Shown: piece after piece, positions 21,095-31,205 of the stretch | How positions within the stretch are numbered: the stretch's first letter is position 1 | How the letters are laid out: each line of letters begins with the position of its first letter | Assembly: GCA_027627225.1 (NCBI GenBank) | Contig: JAPFQT010000035.1 | Span: 1,093,501-1,157,500, forward strand | Reading direction: 5' to 3' | Length of the DNA: 64,000 nucleotides | Origin: Congeria kusceri | Lineage: Eukaryota > Mollusca > Bivalvia > Myida > Dreissenidae | Position numbers and translations under genes: made by a program | Notes under the pieces: generated by a model | Seen by the model: the letters and a program-made list of their open reading frames with translations, nothing else | Databases searched by the model: none | What the model was told of the DNA's origin: nothing

Positions 21095-23105
21095 AGTGTA
21101 GTCCTCCATTAATTTCCTGCGCATGCGTCTTTGTCGTCATGGCAGCAAGATTGTCGTCTGCATCCAGCTTGGATTGTCGCCTGAATCGTCTGAAAGAAGG
21201 CCTACAACAAACAGGTCGTTTATATCTTCTGCTATAAGAGACACGGTGCATAACGGAATTCGAATTCAATTAATATTTCATAAAAAAAGACGCGCCTCCT
21301 GGGAATTTTGATTCATGTGACATCGAATTATTTGAAAATCGAATTTTCAGCAGCTTATGTACACACACGTGTTTTCGTCGAAATCGCAAATGGATTCTGG
21401 GTATCTTACAAAATCAACTAAAACGCATATTCTTAGAAGTAATATATCTTATGGGGATTGCATTTATAACAGAAAATAACACTCAGCTTAGTTCATCGCC
21501 GTCATCAATTGTCGACGGCATCCATTTCCGGTCGTCTTACACATCGAACTCTGCATGCCGACAGCCTTTCTGCACCGAGCATCGGCTATCGTCTGCTAAG
21601 TCTGAAATTTATCAGTCATCAATAGAATAAAACTTAGCTCGTGCTAACGCCGCCATAATTGTCGTCTGCATCCAGCGCTGGTCCGCATCGCTTTCTTGTT
21701 GTCCTAAGCATCGTTGGAGTAGAGGTCGAAGAGACGGCACTTCAGCAGCATAGCGGTCACTGTGGTCACCAAATCAGAAATACAAAGCAGAAATTCAATA
21801 GACAAATCAATAAAACATTAATTATTTTGGATGCATGAACTATGTTAACATATTACATATTATATACTAGGAATATTTCAACGTTATTCTGTTTTAAGTA
21901 CCTTGTGAAAGGTAATATAAATAATCATCATTATCAGCAGCAGCACCGTCACCATCATCACCACCACCACTGGTATTATTATAAACGTAAATGGCAGCTA
22001 AAACTTTGGCATTTTGAACTTTTCTATCCCACTTTTATTATCATCAGAAGAGACTCTTATTTATTCCTTTGAACTCTCAGGTCATGACCCCGACAAGCCA
22101 GGCGGCAGGGTGGGGGCTCCCTTTCCATCTTGTCGCCTGATTTGACAGGGCCTTGGTTGATAATTAAATTAAACAAACACTGCTCTTTTCCGACTTTAAC
22201 ACTATTTAAATATAGTTAAAACCAAATGTTTATCTAAAAAAACGTAAATGTCTATGTATCAAACGCCAAATTCGTGTACATCCCAAAGCCGAAATTTGAG
22301 TTAAAGCTGCCATTTATGTATGAAATATAGAAATGGTATTTTTAACGTAATAATGCATTCGACGCTTAAGACGAGTTCACACTTTCTAGTTAAAAGACAT
22401 AATCAAAGTTTAATACCTTAAGAAAGCATTTGCCTTAATTCAAAATTAGACTGTCAAATAACGTAAATACGTGACTGTATTATGACTCATCCGTTACTGG
22501 TATCCAATAGCAACCGGCCTCGTTCCTGCAATCGTTTCGAAACAGGAGCACCATCGAAGCGTGATATGCGTCTGCACGTGATCGATGAAACCTGTCAACT
22601 TGGCGGCCCATGGACTGTAGGTAACGCATGCGCAAATAAATTCCTTCATTGTTACATATAAAATATTCAATGTTTGATCTCAATTTTCACCATGACCAAG
22701 CGACTTCCCAATATATCACCATACATTGTTGGAAAGATAAGGCCATAACCTTTTGAAAAAAGCTGCATGTCAAAAATTTCTATACGTTGTAACTCTAAAT
22801 ATTTACCTTATAATAAACACACCGGTTTTGACAGGCATGGGGGCTGCCATTTTGTGCATGAATACATGGGCCAAAAGTTATGAAGCTGGGAACCATTTAA
22901 GATAAAGTAGTGCCTAAAACTGTCTTTTTTTCTTATTGCTTACATATATACCTTTAAAATGATACCAAAACATATCATTTAAACTGTATTTTACAAATTA
23001 TATGCATCCTGCACTCAACCACATGTGCTTATTATCTGAGGATGTGACTTCTGTTTTGGTGTAATTTGACCTGTAACCAGAAGAAAGCGTCTATAGGAGA
23101 CCGAT
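21095..23105 (+). repeat. Segmental duplication, copy 2
   Basis: Module A at 21,112 (TTTCCTGCGCATGCGTCTTT), degenerate GTCGTCTGCATCCAGC repeats to 21,730, GTCATGACCCCGACAAGCCA (22,080), CACACTTTCTAGTTAAAAGA (22,377), AATAGCAACCGGCCTCGTTC (22,506) and, after an inserted element, CCAGAAGAAAGCGTCT (23,077). Aligns block by block with 14,480-16,140. No gene. Confidence 0.75.
22615..23075 (+). mobile_element. Element E (451 bp, class unknown), copy 1
   Basis: Element 22,620-23,070 starts GGTAACGCATGCGCAA and ends GGTGTAATTTGAC, flanked by CTGTA on both sides (22,615-22,619; 23,071-23,075). A second copy lies inverted at 57,301-57,767. The paralogous segment at about 16,117 lacks it. There are no terminal inverted repeats, no poly-A tail and no coding capacity, so the class is unresolved. 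Confidence 0.75.
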
Positions 23106-23542
23106 GTACGCTGCGTCTTCTGAGCACGTGACATATAAGAAGCGGTGGTTTAGAACAAGGCGGTTTTATGTACTTCAACAAATATGTCTATTCTAACAAA
23201 ATATGGCGACATATTAAAAACAGTATTATGTTCGAAACGAAGTTTAACTTTGCAAAGATGTGTTACTATTATACTTCTATGTTAGAAAATAAGTTGTGTA
23301 AATACGTGTAGCATGTGTTTCAAGATTTCGTAAATTCAAACTAGAGTTACAAGTGCAAATTGCACAAAAATATACACGATAACATCTCACTGGTTTGAAA
23401 TGCTATATAAAATAGAAATAAATCACGCAATAAACGCACAAAATAACCGTGCAAAATTATTTTACAATCTTAAATTTAACTGAATAAAACTATTCGAAGT
23501 TTCATTTATACAAATTGAAAATATAACGCGTATTAGACTTAC
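23106..23542. other. No recognisable gene
   Basis: AT-rich sequence downstream (minus direction) of the putative exon at 23.6 kb. It would be the start of its intron if that call is right. Confidence 0.4.
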
Positions 23543-23623
23543 ATTATCCTTATTAGCTATTGTAACCACATGTTTGGAGTTCTGAGTTGAAGTAGTCCCT
23601 GTCTCAGATTGAATGGCATCCAT
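23543..23623 (-). CDS. Putative first coding exon (27 codons)
   Basis: On the minus strand an ATG in good context (GCAAGATGGATGCC) opens a 27-codon frame, MDAIQSETGTTSTQNSKHVV and seven more residues. It ends exactly at AAGGATAAT followed by the consensus donor GTAAGT (phase 0). Upstream DNA (23,624-23,860) is CpG-richer than its surroundings and holds CGTCAATT and inverted CCAAT motifs. No partner exon was found at lower coordinates, and I do not recognise the peptide. It could be the 5' exon of a gene whose remaining exons lie beyond the window, or chance. The frame stays open upstream of the ATG, so the start is a guess. Confidence 0.35.
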
Positions 23624-23860
23624 CTTGCTCGGGAACAACGAACAAATGGTGCGTTTGCGCCTTTTTTCAATGTATTCATGCGCAGCAAACATCGCCGAAT
23701 CACAATTGACGTCTTAACATTCCGAACCCAATCAAAACCCTCGATGCAAAATCGAAGGCAATCAGAGGCGCTCATCGAAATCCACGTGGAAACCGCCCAG
23801 AGTAAAATTGTTATACCGAAATAGTTAACACAAATCGGATTACCAGGGGCGTAACTAGGC
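23624..23860 (-). promoter_or_regulatory. Possible promoter upstream of the 23.6 kb exon
   Basis: Several CpGs within AT-rich surroundings (GGCGCAAACGCACC, TTCGGCGATG, CTGCGCATGA), an AGACGTCAATTG half-CRE and GTTTTGATTGGG (CCAAT on the other strand), all upstream of an ATG plus GTAAGT exon. No TATA box is evident. Inference only. Confidence 0.25.
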
Positions 23861-24060
23861 ATACTTCTTTTCGCACGTTACGCTCACAGAGCAATTAGAA
23901 GAGCAAATATAACGAAAAAAAATTAAAATAATGTCACGGTCTGCTTGCACGTGCTCCACATGTTACATCTTTAGCGGACGAAACTGACCAATCAGAATTC
24001 ATCCAAATGTAACATACTAAGCATCATGGATGATTGATAATATTTTGTATCGTGATTATC

Positions 24061-24260
24061 AGGGGCCGTATTCAGAAACATCCTAACTAAAATCTTATCC
24101 GTAACCTTAAAATCAGCATTTTTCTTTAACTTTTTATTTCATATTAAAATGGCTTTGTGCTAAGCGTATATTAATTATTAACTTATTATTAACTGCTGTT
24201 AATTCAGTAAGTGAAAATAGTTTAAACTAAACTTAAGATGTTTCTAGAATACGGCCCTTA
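24061..24260. mobile_element. MITE-like element, GGGCCGTATTC TIRs
   Basis: The left end AGGGGCCGTATTCAGAAACA and the inverted right end AAGGGCCGTATTCTAGAAAC form ~26-bp TIRs with a one-base gap around 200 bp of AT-rich DNA. A related element is at 49.9 kb. Target duplication is unclear. Confidence 0.65.
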
Positions 24261-24368
24261 TAAATAAAGTAAAGGCATTGAAAAAAAGTGCTAAAAATTA
24301 AAAAAAAGTTGAAATTAACTTGGGTGCAATACTCTTATACTTTCATGAATCATATATTTGGCCTAAAC

Positions 24369-24391
24369 ATTTTTTTTTTTTTTTTTTTTTC
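24369..24391. repeat. Poly-T tract
   Basis: About 22 consecutive T, a homopolymer run likely to be length-variable. Confidence 0.9.
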
Positions 24392-24424
24392 TTAATCATT
24401 TAAGACATAAATTTCGATTTTGAG

Positions 24425-24740
24425 TCGCCGATCTGTAAATAAACAACAAATTTGAGGTCTGATGCGTACGATGCGTATATAAACCACGAGGGCGTTAAAT
24501 ATACGCGCATCAGGACAACAACTCGTTGTTTATTTACAGATAAGCAACGATATTTCGATTCTAACGTGACCAGACAACATATTCTGCAATTACAATGCGA
24601 AATATATTTACAGTTTCGGAACTACTTTTTCGAGTTGTTTATTGACGGAAATTTCGCGCGTGTCATGTTAGAATAGCTAATACGCAAATGTAATTAACAC
24701 ACTATTTTTAAATCTAACACGACACGTGGCTAGTTTTCCA
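24425..24740 (+). repeat. GTTGTTTAT-family repeat, copy 1 of 4
   Basis: Shares with 40.5, 52.6 and 60.9 kb: AAACCACGAGGGCG, GCATCAG, an inverted GTTGTTTAT...ATAAGCAAC pair, ATTTCGATTCTAACGTGACC, TGCAATTACAATG, then GGAACTACTTTTT and TTGTTTATTGAC. Short palindromes dominate. Probably a non-autonomous DNA element; ends not resolved. Confidence 0.6.
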
Positions 24741-25218
24741 AAGAAAAAGAAGGAAATAAACCGTGGGTTATTCTGCAACAAATCATGGCGTTCCGATGCT
24801 TGTTATCAAACCAGTCGGGCTATCGTCAGCGTGATTTAATTTCTACGCATTGGATTACCGCAATAACCAACGCTTACCCGTTAATTATTTCTTAAATAAA
24901 CAACGCTAACAAATAGCAGAAACTAACGTCATTCGTTCAGTTTTTTACTTTTTATTAATGAAACCAATTTAACAATGAATTTGTATCAATTAAAGACATA
25001 AGTGTAACAGCGGTGACGCGCGTGCGAACGTAAGCGCGGGAACATGCTCGGACCACTGTAGAATGTAGTTGCAGAGTTCATTTGTCAGATCATTATAAAT
25101 GGAAATAATTTCTCCCATATCATGATTATCACGATATGATTATTGTACGGTTTTTGTTCTGATGGGCGGTTACTAAGAACGGAGAGCGTTTGTAGATTCA
25201 TTTTGATCATAATTCCAA

Positions 25219-25248
25219 AGCGTTGTTTATTAGCTAATAAACAACGCT
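25219..25248. repeat. Perfect 30-bp palindrome
   Basis: The half-site AGCGTTGTTTATTAG is followed directly by its exact complement, with no spacer. It contains the same GTTGTTTATT hairpin arm used by the repeats at 24.4 and 40.5 kb. Confidence 0.85.
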
Positions 25249-25744
25249 AAATCGAACATTATTTCTTAAATCGACAACTGTTTTTATGTATAAATATGTT
25301 TCGATTGTTATAAATTTGATTTACTACCGGGTAATATAACCGTACAGTTAACAAACTCGAATATTTTTGGCATTAGAATGTATGACGATGTACCAACACA
25401 TTTCTTCTACTGTAAGTGCAAATGCTGAAAACAGTATCATCAAAAATTCATTTTGTCAATTTTTTTAATTATAGAAGAGCGCACCTGTCAAACAAAATGA
25501 TCGGAAGTTGGAAGATACATGTGTACATGTAGTGTACCAATAATATCAATCATAATGAGTATGTGCACTTTTGTTCTGAAAATATTCTTAATATTGTGAA
25601 AAGATTTCTGATAATATAAGTTCAATGTCAGTTTTCGTACAATTAACAAAACTATATTAGAACAAAAGTGTAGTCTATTCAATTTGAAGAAAATGTTCAT
25701 TAATATCTTTAGGACGTTTTTGATGATGAAATGATTTCATAATG

Positions 25745-25905
25745 AATACAGATTGTACACTATCATCACTAAAAAAAATGTACACTGAGTCATAATCACT
25801 AATAAAGATTGTGTACTAAATAATAACAACTAATAAAGATCGTACATAATTATCACTAATAAAAATCGTACACTAAGTAATCATCACGAATGTAGATCTA
25901 TTTTG
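25745..25905 (+). repeat. Degenerate ~30-36 bp tandem repeat
   Basis: Four or five loose copies of ATCACTAATAAAGATCGTACACTAAGTA-type sequence at about 25,760, 25,795, 25,830 and 25,855. Confidence 0.55.
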
Positions 25906-26514
25906 TGACATACCAAAGGAACATTCCACACTAAGGTTCCGGCACAGACAGATACCGGACAATTGTAATCGCTGACAGGTAGGTAACTCTTAGTTTTTTA
26001 TTATATAAAAAAAAAATGACTTTCTGCAACCTCTCATATGTTTTACGATATTTATATGTTTAGCGGACAGAAAAACAAAGCAACAACAAAAATTATGTCT
26101 TAGTCCTTGTTATGATATAATCCTACAATACCCGAACTATATGCATACAATAGCTGTATCAGAGCAACATCGTACAAGACAAGTATGAAGTGTTTGTTTC
26201 TTAAAAAAGACACGTGTTGCCAGTCTTGCATTTAAATATGAAAATTCTGTGAACAAACCCCTTTAAACTTCGCTGCCATTATTGGTAGAGTCGTTTTATG
26301 TTACGTTGCATGCACACACATATCAAAAACATGTACAGTTGTGGCCTTTTTCGGTTCTGTCGGGAAACAAAACTCATCAAAGTTTTGTGGGAGGCCAGAC
26401 AATACTTTAATAATGTAAGGTGTGTTAATCGGCAGAAGAAGCAGGTCAATCGCGGTTTATTCGCAACGCCATAATAGAATAGAATGAGGTCGCCAAGAAG
26501 CTTGGTGCACGGGT

Positions 26515-26710
26515 ACCGGGCTATACAAAATCACTCACATCCGGTTTGTATACTTCCGGTCCACGAATTTACTCGAACTACCGTAATCCGCATCTCAAAA
26601 TAAGACATGTGAAACGCAGAAGACGTGCAGACGTCAATTCGTGCAGAAGAAAGTTTCCCCGTTTCCAGAACGAGGCAGGCCCGCCGATCAAGCATATTTT
26701 CTACGCGTAG
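26515..26710 (+). repeat. Module D copy 1 (CTTCCGGT / GCAGACG module)
   Basis: ACATCCGGTTTGTATACTTC, then CGTGCAGACGTCAATTCGTG and CAGAACGAGGCA. Aligns with 27.86-28.11, 39.86-40.04 and 53.93-54.13 kb. Confidence 0.55.
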
Positions 26711-27859
26711 TACAGGAGCAACAAAGTAGAGAAATTATGTTTAACTATAACTTAAGGACAATAATTATGGGAGCATTTTTAGAAAGCAAATTATCTTGCC
26801 TATCAGGATAAATAAATTCAAATAATAGCAAATAAAGAATACTGTCAATTTTCGTTATCATAAACACTTAAATAATTCAATACTGGTAGGTCAATTTTAA
26901 TAAATAAAATTAGATACATGTACACACTCTCAGTTTACATTAATTAACAGAAATAGGTCTTTGACTGCAAGCTGCTGTTGCAAAACGAAAAGTTGGAACT
27001 CACGATCTCTCGATCCATTACACTACTGCAGCTTTATTTTTATACGAAATTATCCAGTAAATACAACATTCCATGTCAATTTGGAAATTCGTGTTTTAGG
27101 TAGTTACTCTTTCGACGCTATATATGTTTAGCAACTCACGGTTTCGAAAACAACAGAAAGTGATTATTATTTCCCAATGCATTTCTGTAATATCATATCA
27201 ATCACTTGTTTTAAAAATTTACATTTACATTCAATTACTGAAATTGTACAATTATAACAGGCATTAAGCAATGCAATTAGAAAAAGCACATTTATTTATT
27301 AAATAAAATTATATTTATTAAACTGAAACTGGTCGCAATTATGTTATTAATTTGAAATATGTAATATTAATAATACAAAAAAGTAATATGTATGCTACAT
27401 TGCATGTAAGATGCATATTGATTTTAATTATATAATAAAACTATAACACGTTTTGTTTGAAATTATTTTTGTTATGTAACAAGATGCTTACTTATCTATG
27501 TATAGCACTTATGTCAATTTGTACATATGGCTAAAATGCAAGTGTGTGCTTAAGAGCTAATAAATGGTTGTTGTGGCTGTTGTTGTTGTTGTTGTTGTTG
27601 TTATTATTGTTGTGTTTCATATACATACTATAATTTTGACTTATTTTTAACTCAGTTAAGAGCAACTTTAGAATATTTCTAAATATTGGCCTTTGAATAG
27701 TGTTAGGTGTAATATTAATGATCATGAGATTGTGCGGGGACGGACATAAAAAACAATACTGTTCGTAATGTGCGTAAATCAACTACACAAGTAGCTAATC
27801 GTAGTCTTCTCCTACATCGAAATACAGGGTGCATGTGTACCAGTCAATATTGAGGAAGA
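26711..27859. other. No gene; (GTT)n microsatellite at 27,577-27,613
   Basis: AT-rich DNA with a short (GTT)n run. The Asn-repeat frame on the minus strand is its translation. Confidence 0.45.
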
Positions 27860-28110
27860 CAGATATGGACCAAGGTCAAGACGGTCCGTAGGAGTCACGT
27901 GCTTCCGGTTTGTGAACTTCCGGTTTACGCGTCAGCTCGACCTGACCCAAACGGCATGTTCATTCAAAACTTGCTACATGTGGCATGGAGCAGACGTAGA
28001 CTATTCGTGCAGACGACAGTTGCATGTGTCCAGATCGAGGCAGCAATGAAAGACGATTCAATGTACCAGCATACAAGCGGAACTTTGACACGTCTGATGA
28101 TTGAAAGCGA
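27860..28110 (+). repeat. Module D copy 2
   Basis: CACGTGCTTCCGGTTTGTGA, a second CTTCCGGT, CGTGCAGACGACAGTTGCAT, then GTGTCCAGATCGAGGCAGCA. Two CTTCCGG motifs in direct repeat. The open frames on both strands (27,899-28,144; 27,964-28,152) are overlapping and unconvincing. Confidence 0.6.
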
Positions 28111-28436
28111 ACGCGCTACATATGTTAGACCTTCGGAAATATAGTTATACATTTGTTCTGAAATTTGTATTTTTTATTTTATTTTAATGATTCTCAACGA
28201 TTGATATATATTCAAAAACACGCAATCGGTCGGGCGAAGCTATGATATTTATTATCAAAACACTGACGCGGACTGGGTCTATATAACTGGCATTGTTCTA
28301 AATAGTCAATGTATTGAAACTGCCAAAAAGAAATTACTTTAATTGTAGTCATTTTGTCTTTTAAGAAAACATGTATGTAACTTGGTGGCACTTGGAGAGG
28401 GAAGATCTCCGCTATGGCAGCTCAATCCCACACGTA
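28111..28436. other. No recognisable feature
   Basis: Short unique-looking spacer before the tandem duplication. Nothing identifiable. Confidence 0.4.
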
Positions 28437-29404
28437 TTATGTTACTAATCCAGTATACACCATCATGTAAAAATATATCAATAATAAAGAATCTTTCTAA
28501 AAAGTATCCTGGATCCAGACGGTGATCCGGATCACAAACAAAATATAATCATTTCTTCAAGTCAAGTCAACGTTTTATTCGCTCATATTCATGAAACATT
28601 AAACACATGAGGAAACAGTATGTATATATTACAATAAGTTGGAAACGAGATGATCAGTATACAAAGTTTCTGAATTCTCGGATGTGAAACAAGATTAATA
28701 AATCACAGATACACGTAAATAAGTATAACTAAGTATAAATACATATATAAACAATGGAGAAACTATACAATCGTAGTAGCAATACTATTTAAAATATTGT
28801 AACGTTTATTCAATTTCATACAATTTTGAATAATATTGATTTAAGAGTGTATAGAACTTCAGTACACTACTTGTATAGATATATGTAAATATTTCAGCAA
28901 TAAAGCAACTACACTATTTTGTAATTTCATTAAAATACACAAATAAATGAACTTAAATGCATACTAAGTATGATTTGCAGATTATCAACTTTTCAGAAAA
29001 AAAATCATGCAAATCCGTTCATAACGTTGTGAGTAAAGCTGCGATCAAAACAAAAAACAAACAGAAAGACAAACAAACAGACACAAAAACAAATAGACAG
29101 ACAAACAAACAAACAGACAGAAATACAAACAAACAAACAAACAGAAACACAAACAAACCGACAGACAGACAGAGCGACAGACAGACAGACAGACAGACAG
29201 ACATTCAGACAAACAAACCGACAGACAGACATACACACCGACAGACAGACAAACAAACAGGCAGACAGACAGACAAAAAAACAGAAAGACAGACAGACAG
29301 ACAGACAAACAAACAAACCAACAGACAAACAGATGGACAGACAGACATAAAAACAAACAGAGAGACAAACAAACAAACAGACAGACAAACAAACAAACAG
29401 ACAA

Positions 29405-29435
<31 letters not shown>

Positions 29436-29735
29436 AACACACAGACAGGCAGACAAACAAACGCCGGCAAACCAGAACCTCCTTGGCTGAGAGGTCATGA
29501 CACGTTTTATTACTTCAGTAGATTTAGAATCACGCCGGCGTCACTTTGATCAAAATCACTCAAATAATTGACTATTAAGAGAATTTTTTTCAAATGTCGC
29601 TTTTTTCCGAAAAATATGAATAGATACATCTATTTTAAGTTGTGGCTGTTTTCTACACTGTGCAATTCAATCTTTTGACAATAACACAAATTCATTCATG
29701 TTGTCTACAACTTTTATACGGACTGGATGTGACTG
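28437..29735 (+). repeat. ~1.3 kb tandem duplication, unit 1
   Basis: Starts TATGTTACTAATCCAGTATA and ends CGGACTGGATGTGACTGC, immediately followed by unit 2 starting with the same TATGTTACTAATCC. Internally: GATCCAGACGGTGATCCGGA, a ~440 bp AT-rich insert, ATGCAAATCCGTTCATAACG, the ACAG/ACAA tract (29,049-29,460), CGCCGGCAAACCAGAACCTC and GGCTGAGAGGTCATGACACG. The tract yields cysteine/valine or Gln-Thr frames up to 177 codons that are not genes. Confidence 0.9.
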
Positions 29736-29737
29736 CT

Positions 29738-30648
29738 TATGTTACTAATCCAGTATACACCAACATGTAAAAATATATCATTAATAAAGAATCTTTCTAA
29801 AAAATATCCTGGATCCAGACGGTGATCCGGATCACAAACAAAATATGATCATTTCTTCAAGTCAAGTCAACGTTTTATTCGCTCATATTCATGAAACATG
29901 AACACATGAGGAAACAGTATGTATATAATACAATAAGTTGGAAACGAGGTGATCAGTATACAAAGTTTCTGAATTCTCGGATGTGAAACAAAAGTAATAA
30001 ATCACTGATACACGTAAATAAGTATAACTAAGTATAAATACATATATAAACAATGGGGAAACTATACAATCGTAGTAGCAATACTATTAAAACTATTGTA
30101 ACGTTTATTCAATTTCATACAATTTTGAATATTATTGATTTAAGAGTGTAGAGAACTTCAGTACACTACTAGTATAGATATATGTAAATATTTCAGCAGT
30201 AAAGCAACTACTCTATTTTGTAATTTCATTAAAATACACAAATAAATGAACTTAAATGCATACTAAGTATGATTTGCAGATTATCAACTTTTCAGAAAAC
30301 AAATGATGCAAATCCGTTCATAACGTTGTGCGTAAAGCTGCGATCAAAACAAAAAACAAACAGACAGACAAACAAACATACAGAAAAACAAATAGACAGA
30401 CAACAAACAAACAGACAGAAATACAAACAAACAAACAAACAGAAACACAAACAAACCGACAGACAGACAGAGCGACAGACAGACAGACAGACAGACAAAC
30501 AAACCGACAGACAGACATACACACCGACAGACAGACAAACAAACAACTAAACAGACAGACAGACAAACACACAAACAGACAGAAATACAAACAAACAAAC
30601 AAACAGAAACACAAACAAACAGACAGACAGACAGACAGAGCGACAGAC
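29738..30648 (+). repeat. Tandem duplication, unit 2, left part
   Basis: Aligns with unit 1 from TATGTTACTAATCCAG through the ACAG tract, then breaks at ...GAGCGACAGAC (30,648), where a LINE begins. The remainder of unit 2 is at 36,963-37,562. Confidence 0.9.
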
Positions 30649-31205
30649 TTCCGTTTCCGGTGTAATTAGTCGATGTTTTTTAAGCGCAATAAAAATTTGG
30701 AATAAAGTGATTCTAGTACAGTGTATACGGACTACGACTGGATATATGTGGTTCGCATGTGAGTCTCTATCGCTATAGATACATTTTAGTTACATTTTAG
30801 CTATAAAACTATAATATTGACTTGGAAAACGCATGTTTGCTAGTTTTTTCTTCGTCTCGGGTTTGGAGACAAACGCAAAGTTCAACAACTGTATCACTAA
30901 CTGTTAATTGACAAGTTCTCACGACGGGTATTTCTCTGTTCTTCGCTACACATGAGCGAGTCGCAAATCGCAAGGGTGACAGGTGCGAAATGAATCAGCT
31001 GGATTAATTACTTTCCGTTGCACAGATGGGAATGAACCGTGAAAACGAAAGAAAAATAGTACACTTGAATACACTTGAATACTTTCGGTAGTTTGTAGTT
31101 TGTAGTTTGTAAACAGTCGCCATTTTTCAACAAGGTATTTAGAAATCTCTATTGTTCGGTATAAATACAAGTAAAAAGCATCAAGTCAACTCTGAACTTG
31201 CAAGT
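30649..31205 (+). promoter_or_regulatory. LINE 5' UTR / presumptive internal promoter
   Basis: 557 bp between the ACAG tract and the ORF1 ATG, starting TTCCGTTTCCGG. LINE 5' UTRs normally hold the internal promoter; no specific element is recognisable. Contains a triplicated AGTTTGT near 31,091. Confidence 0.5.

Larger units (their letters stand above)
24741..26514. other. No gene; palindromes and short tandem repeats
   Basis: A 30-bp perfect palindrome lies at 25,219-25,248 and degenerate ~35-bp tandem units at 25,745-25,905. No reading frame carries a recognisable domain. Confidence 0.5.

Noticed and set aside
28957..29490. 177-codon Gln/Thr-rich frame and antisense Cys/Val-rich frames
   Set aside because: ACAG/ACAA microsatellite read in frame; the same pattern appears at 30.3 and 37.0 kb.
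28437..30648. LTR retrotransposon with the two 1.3 kb units as LTRs
   Set aside because: The units abut directly with no internal region, have no TG...CA ends, and the LINE lies within the second unit, not between them.
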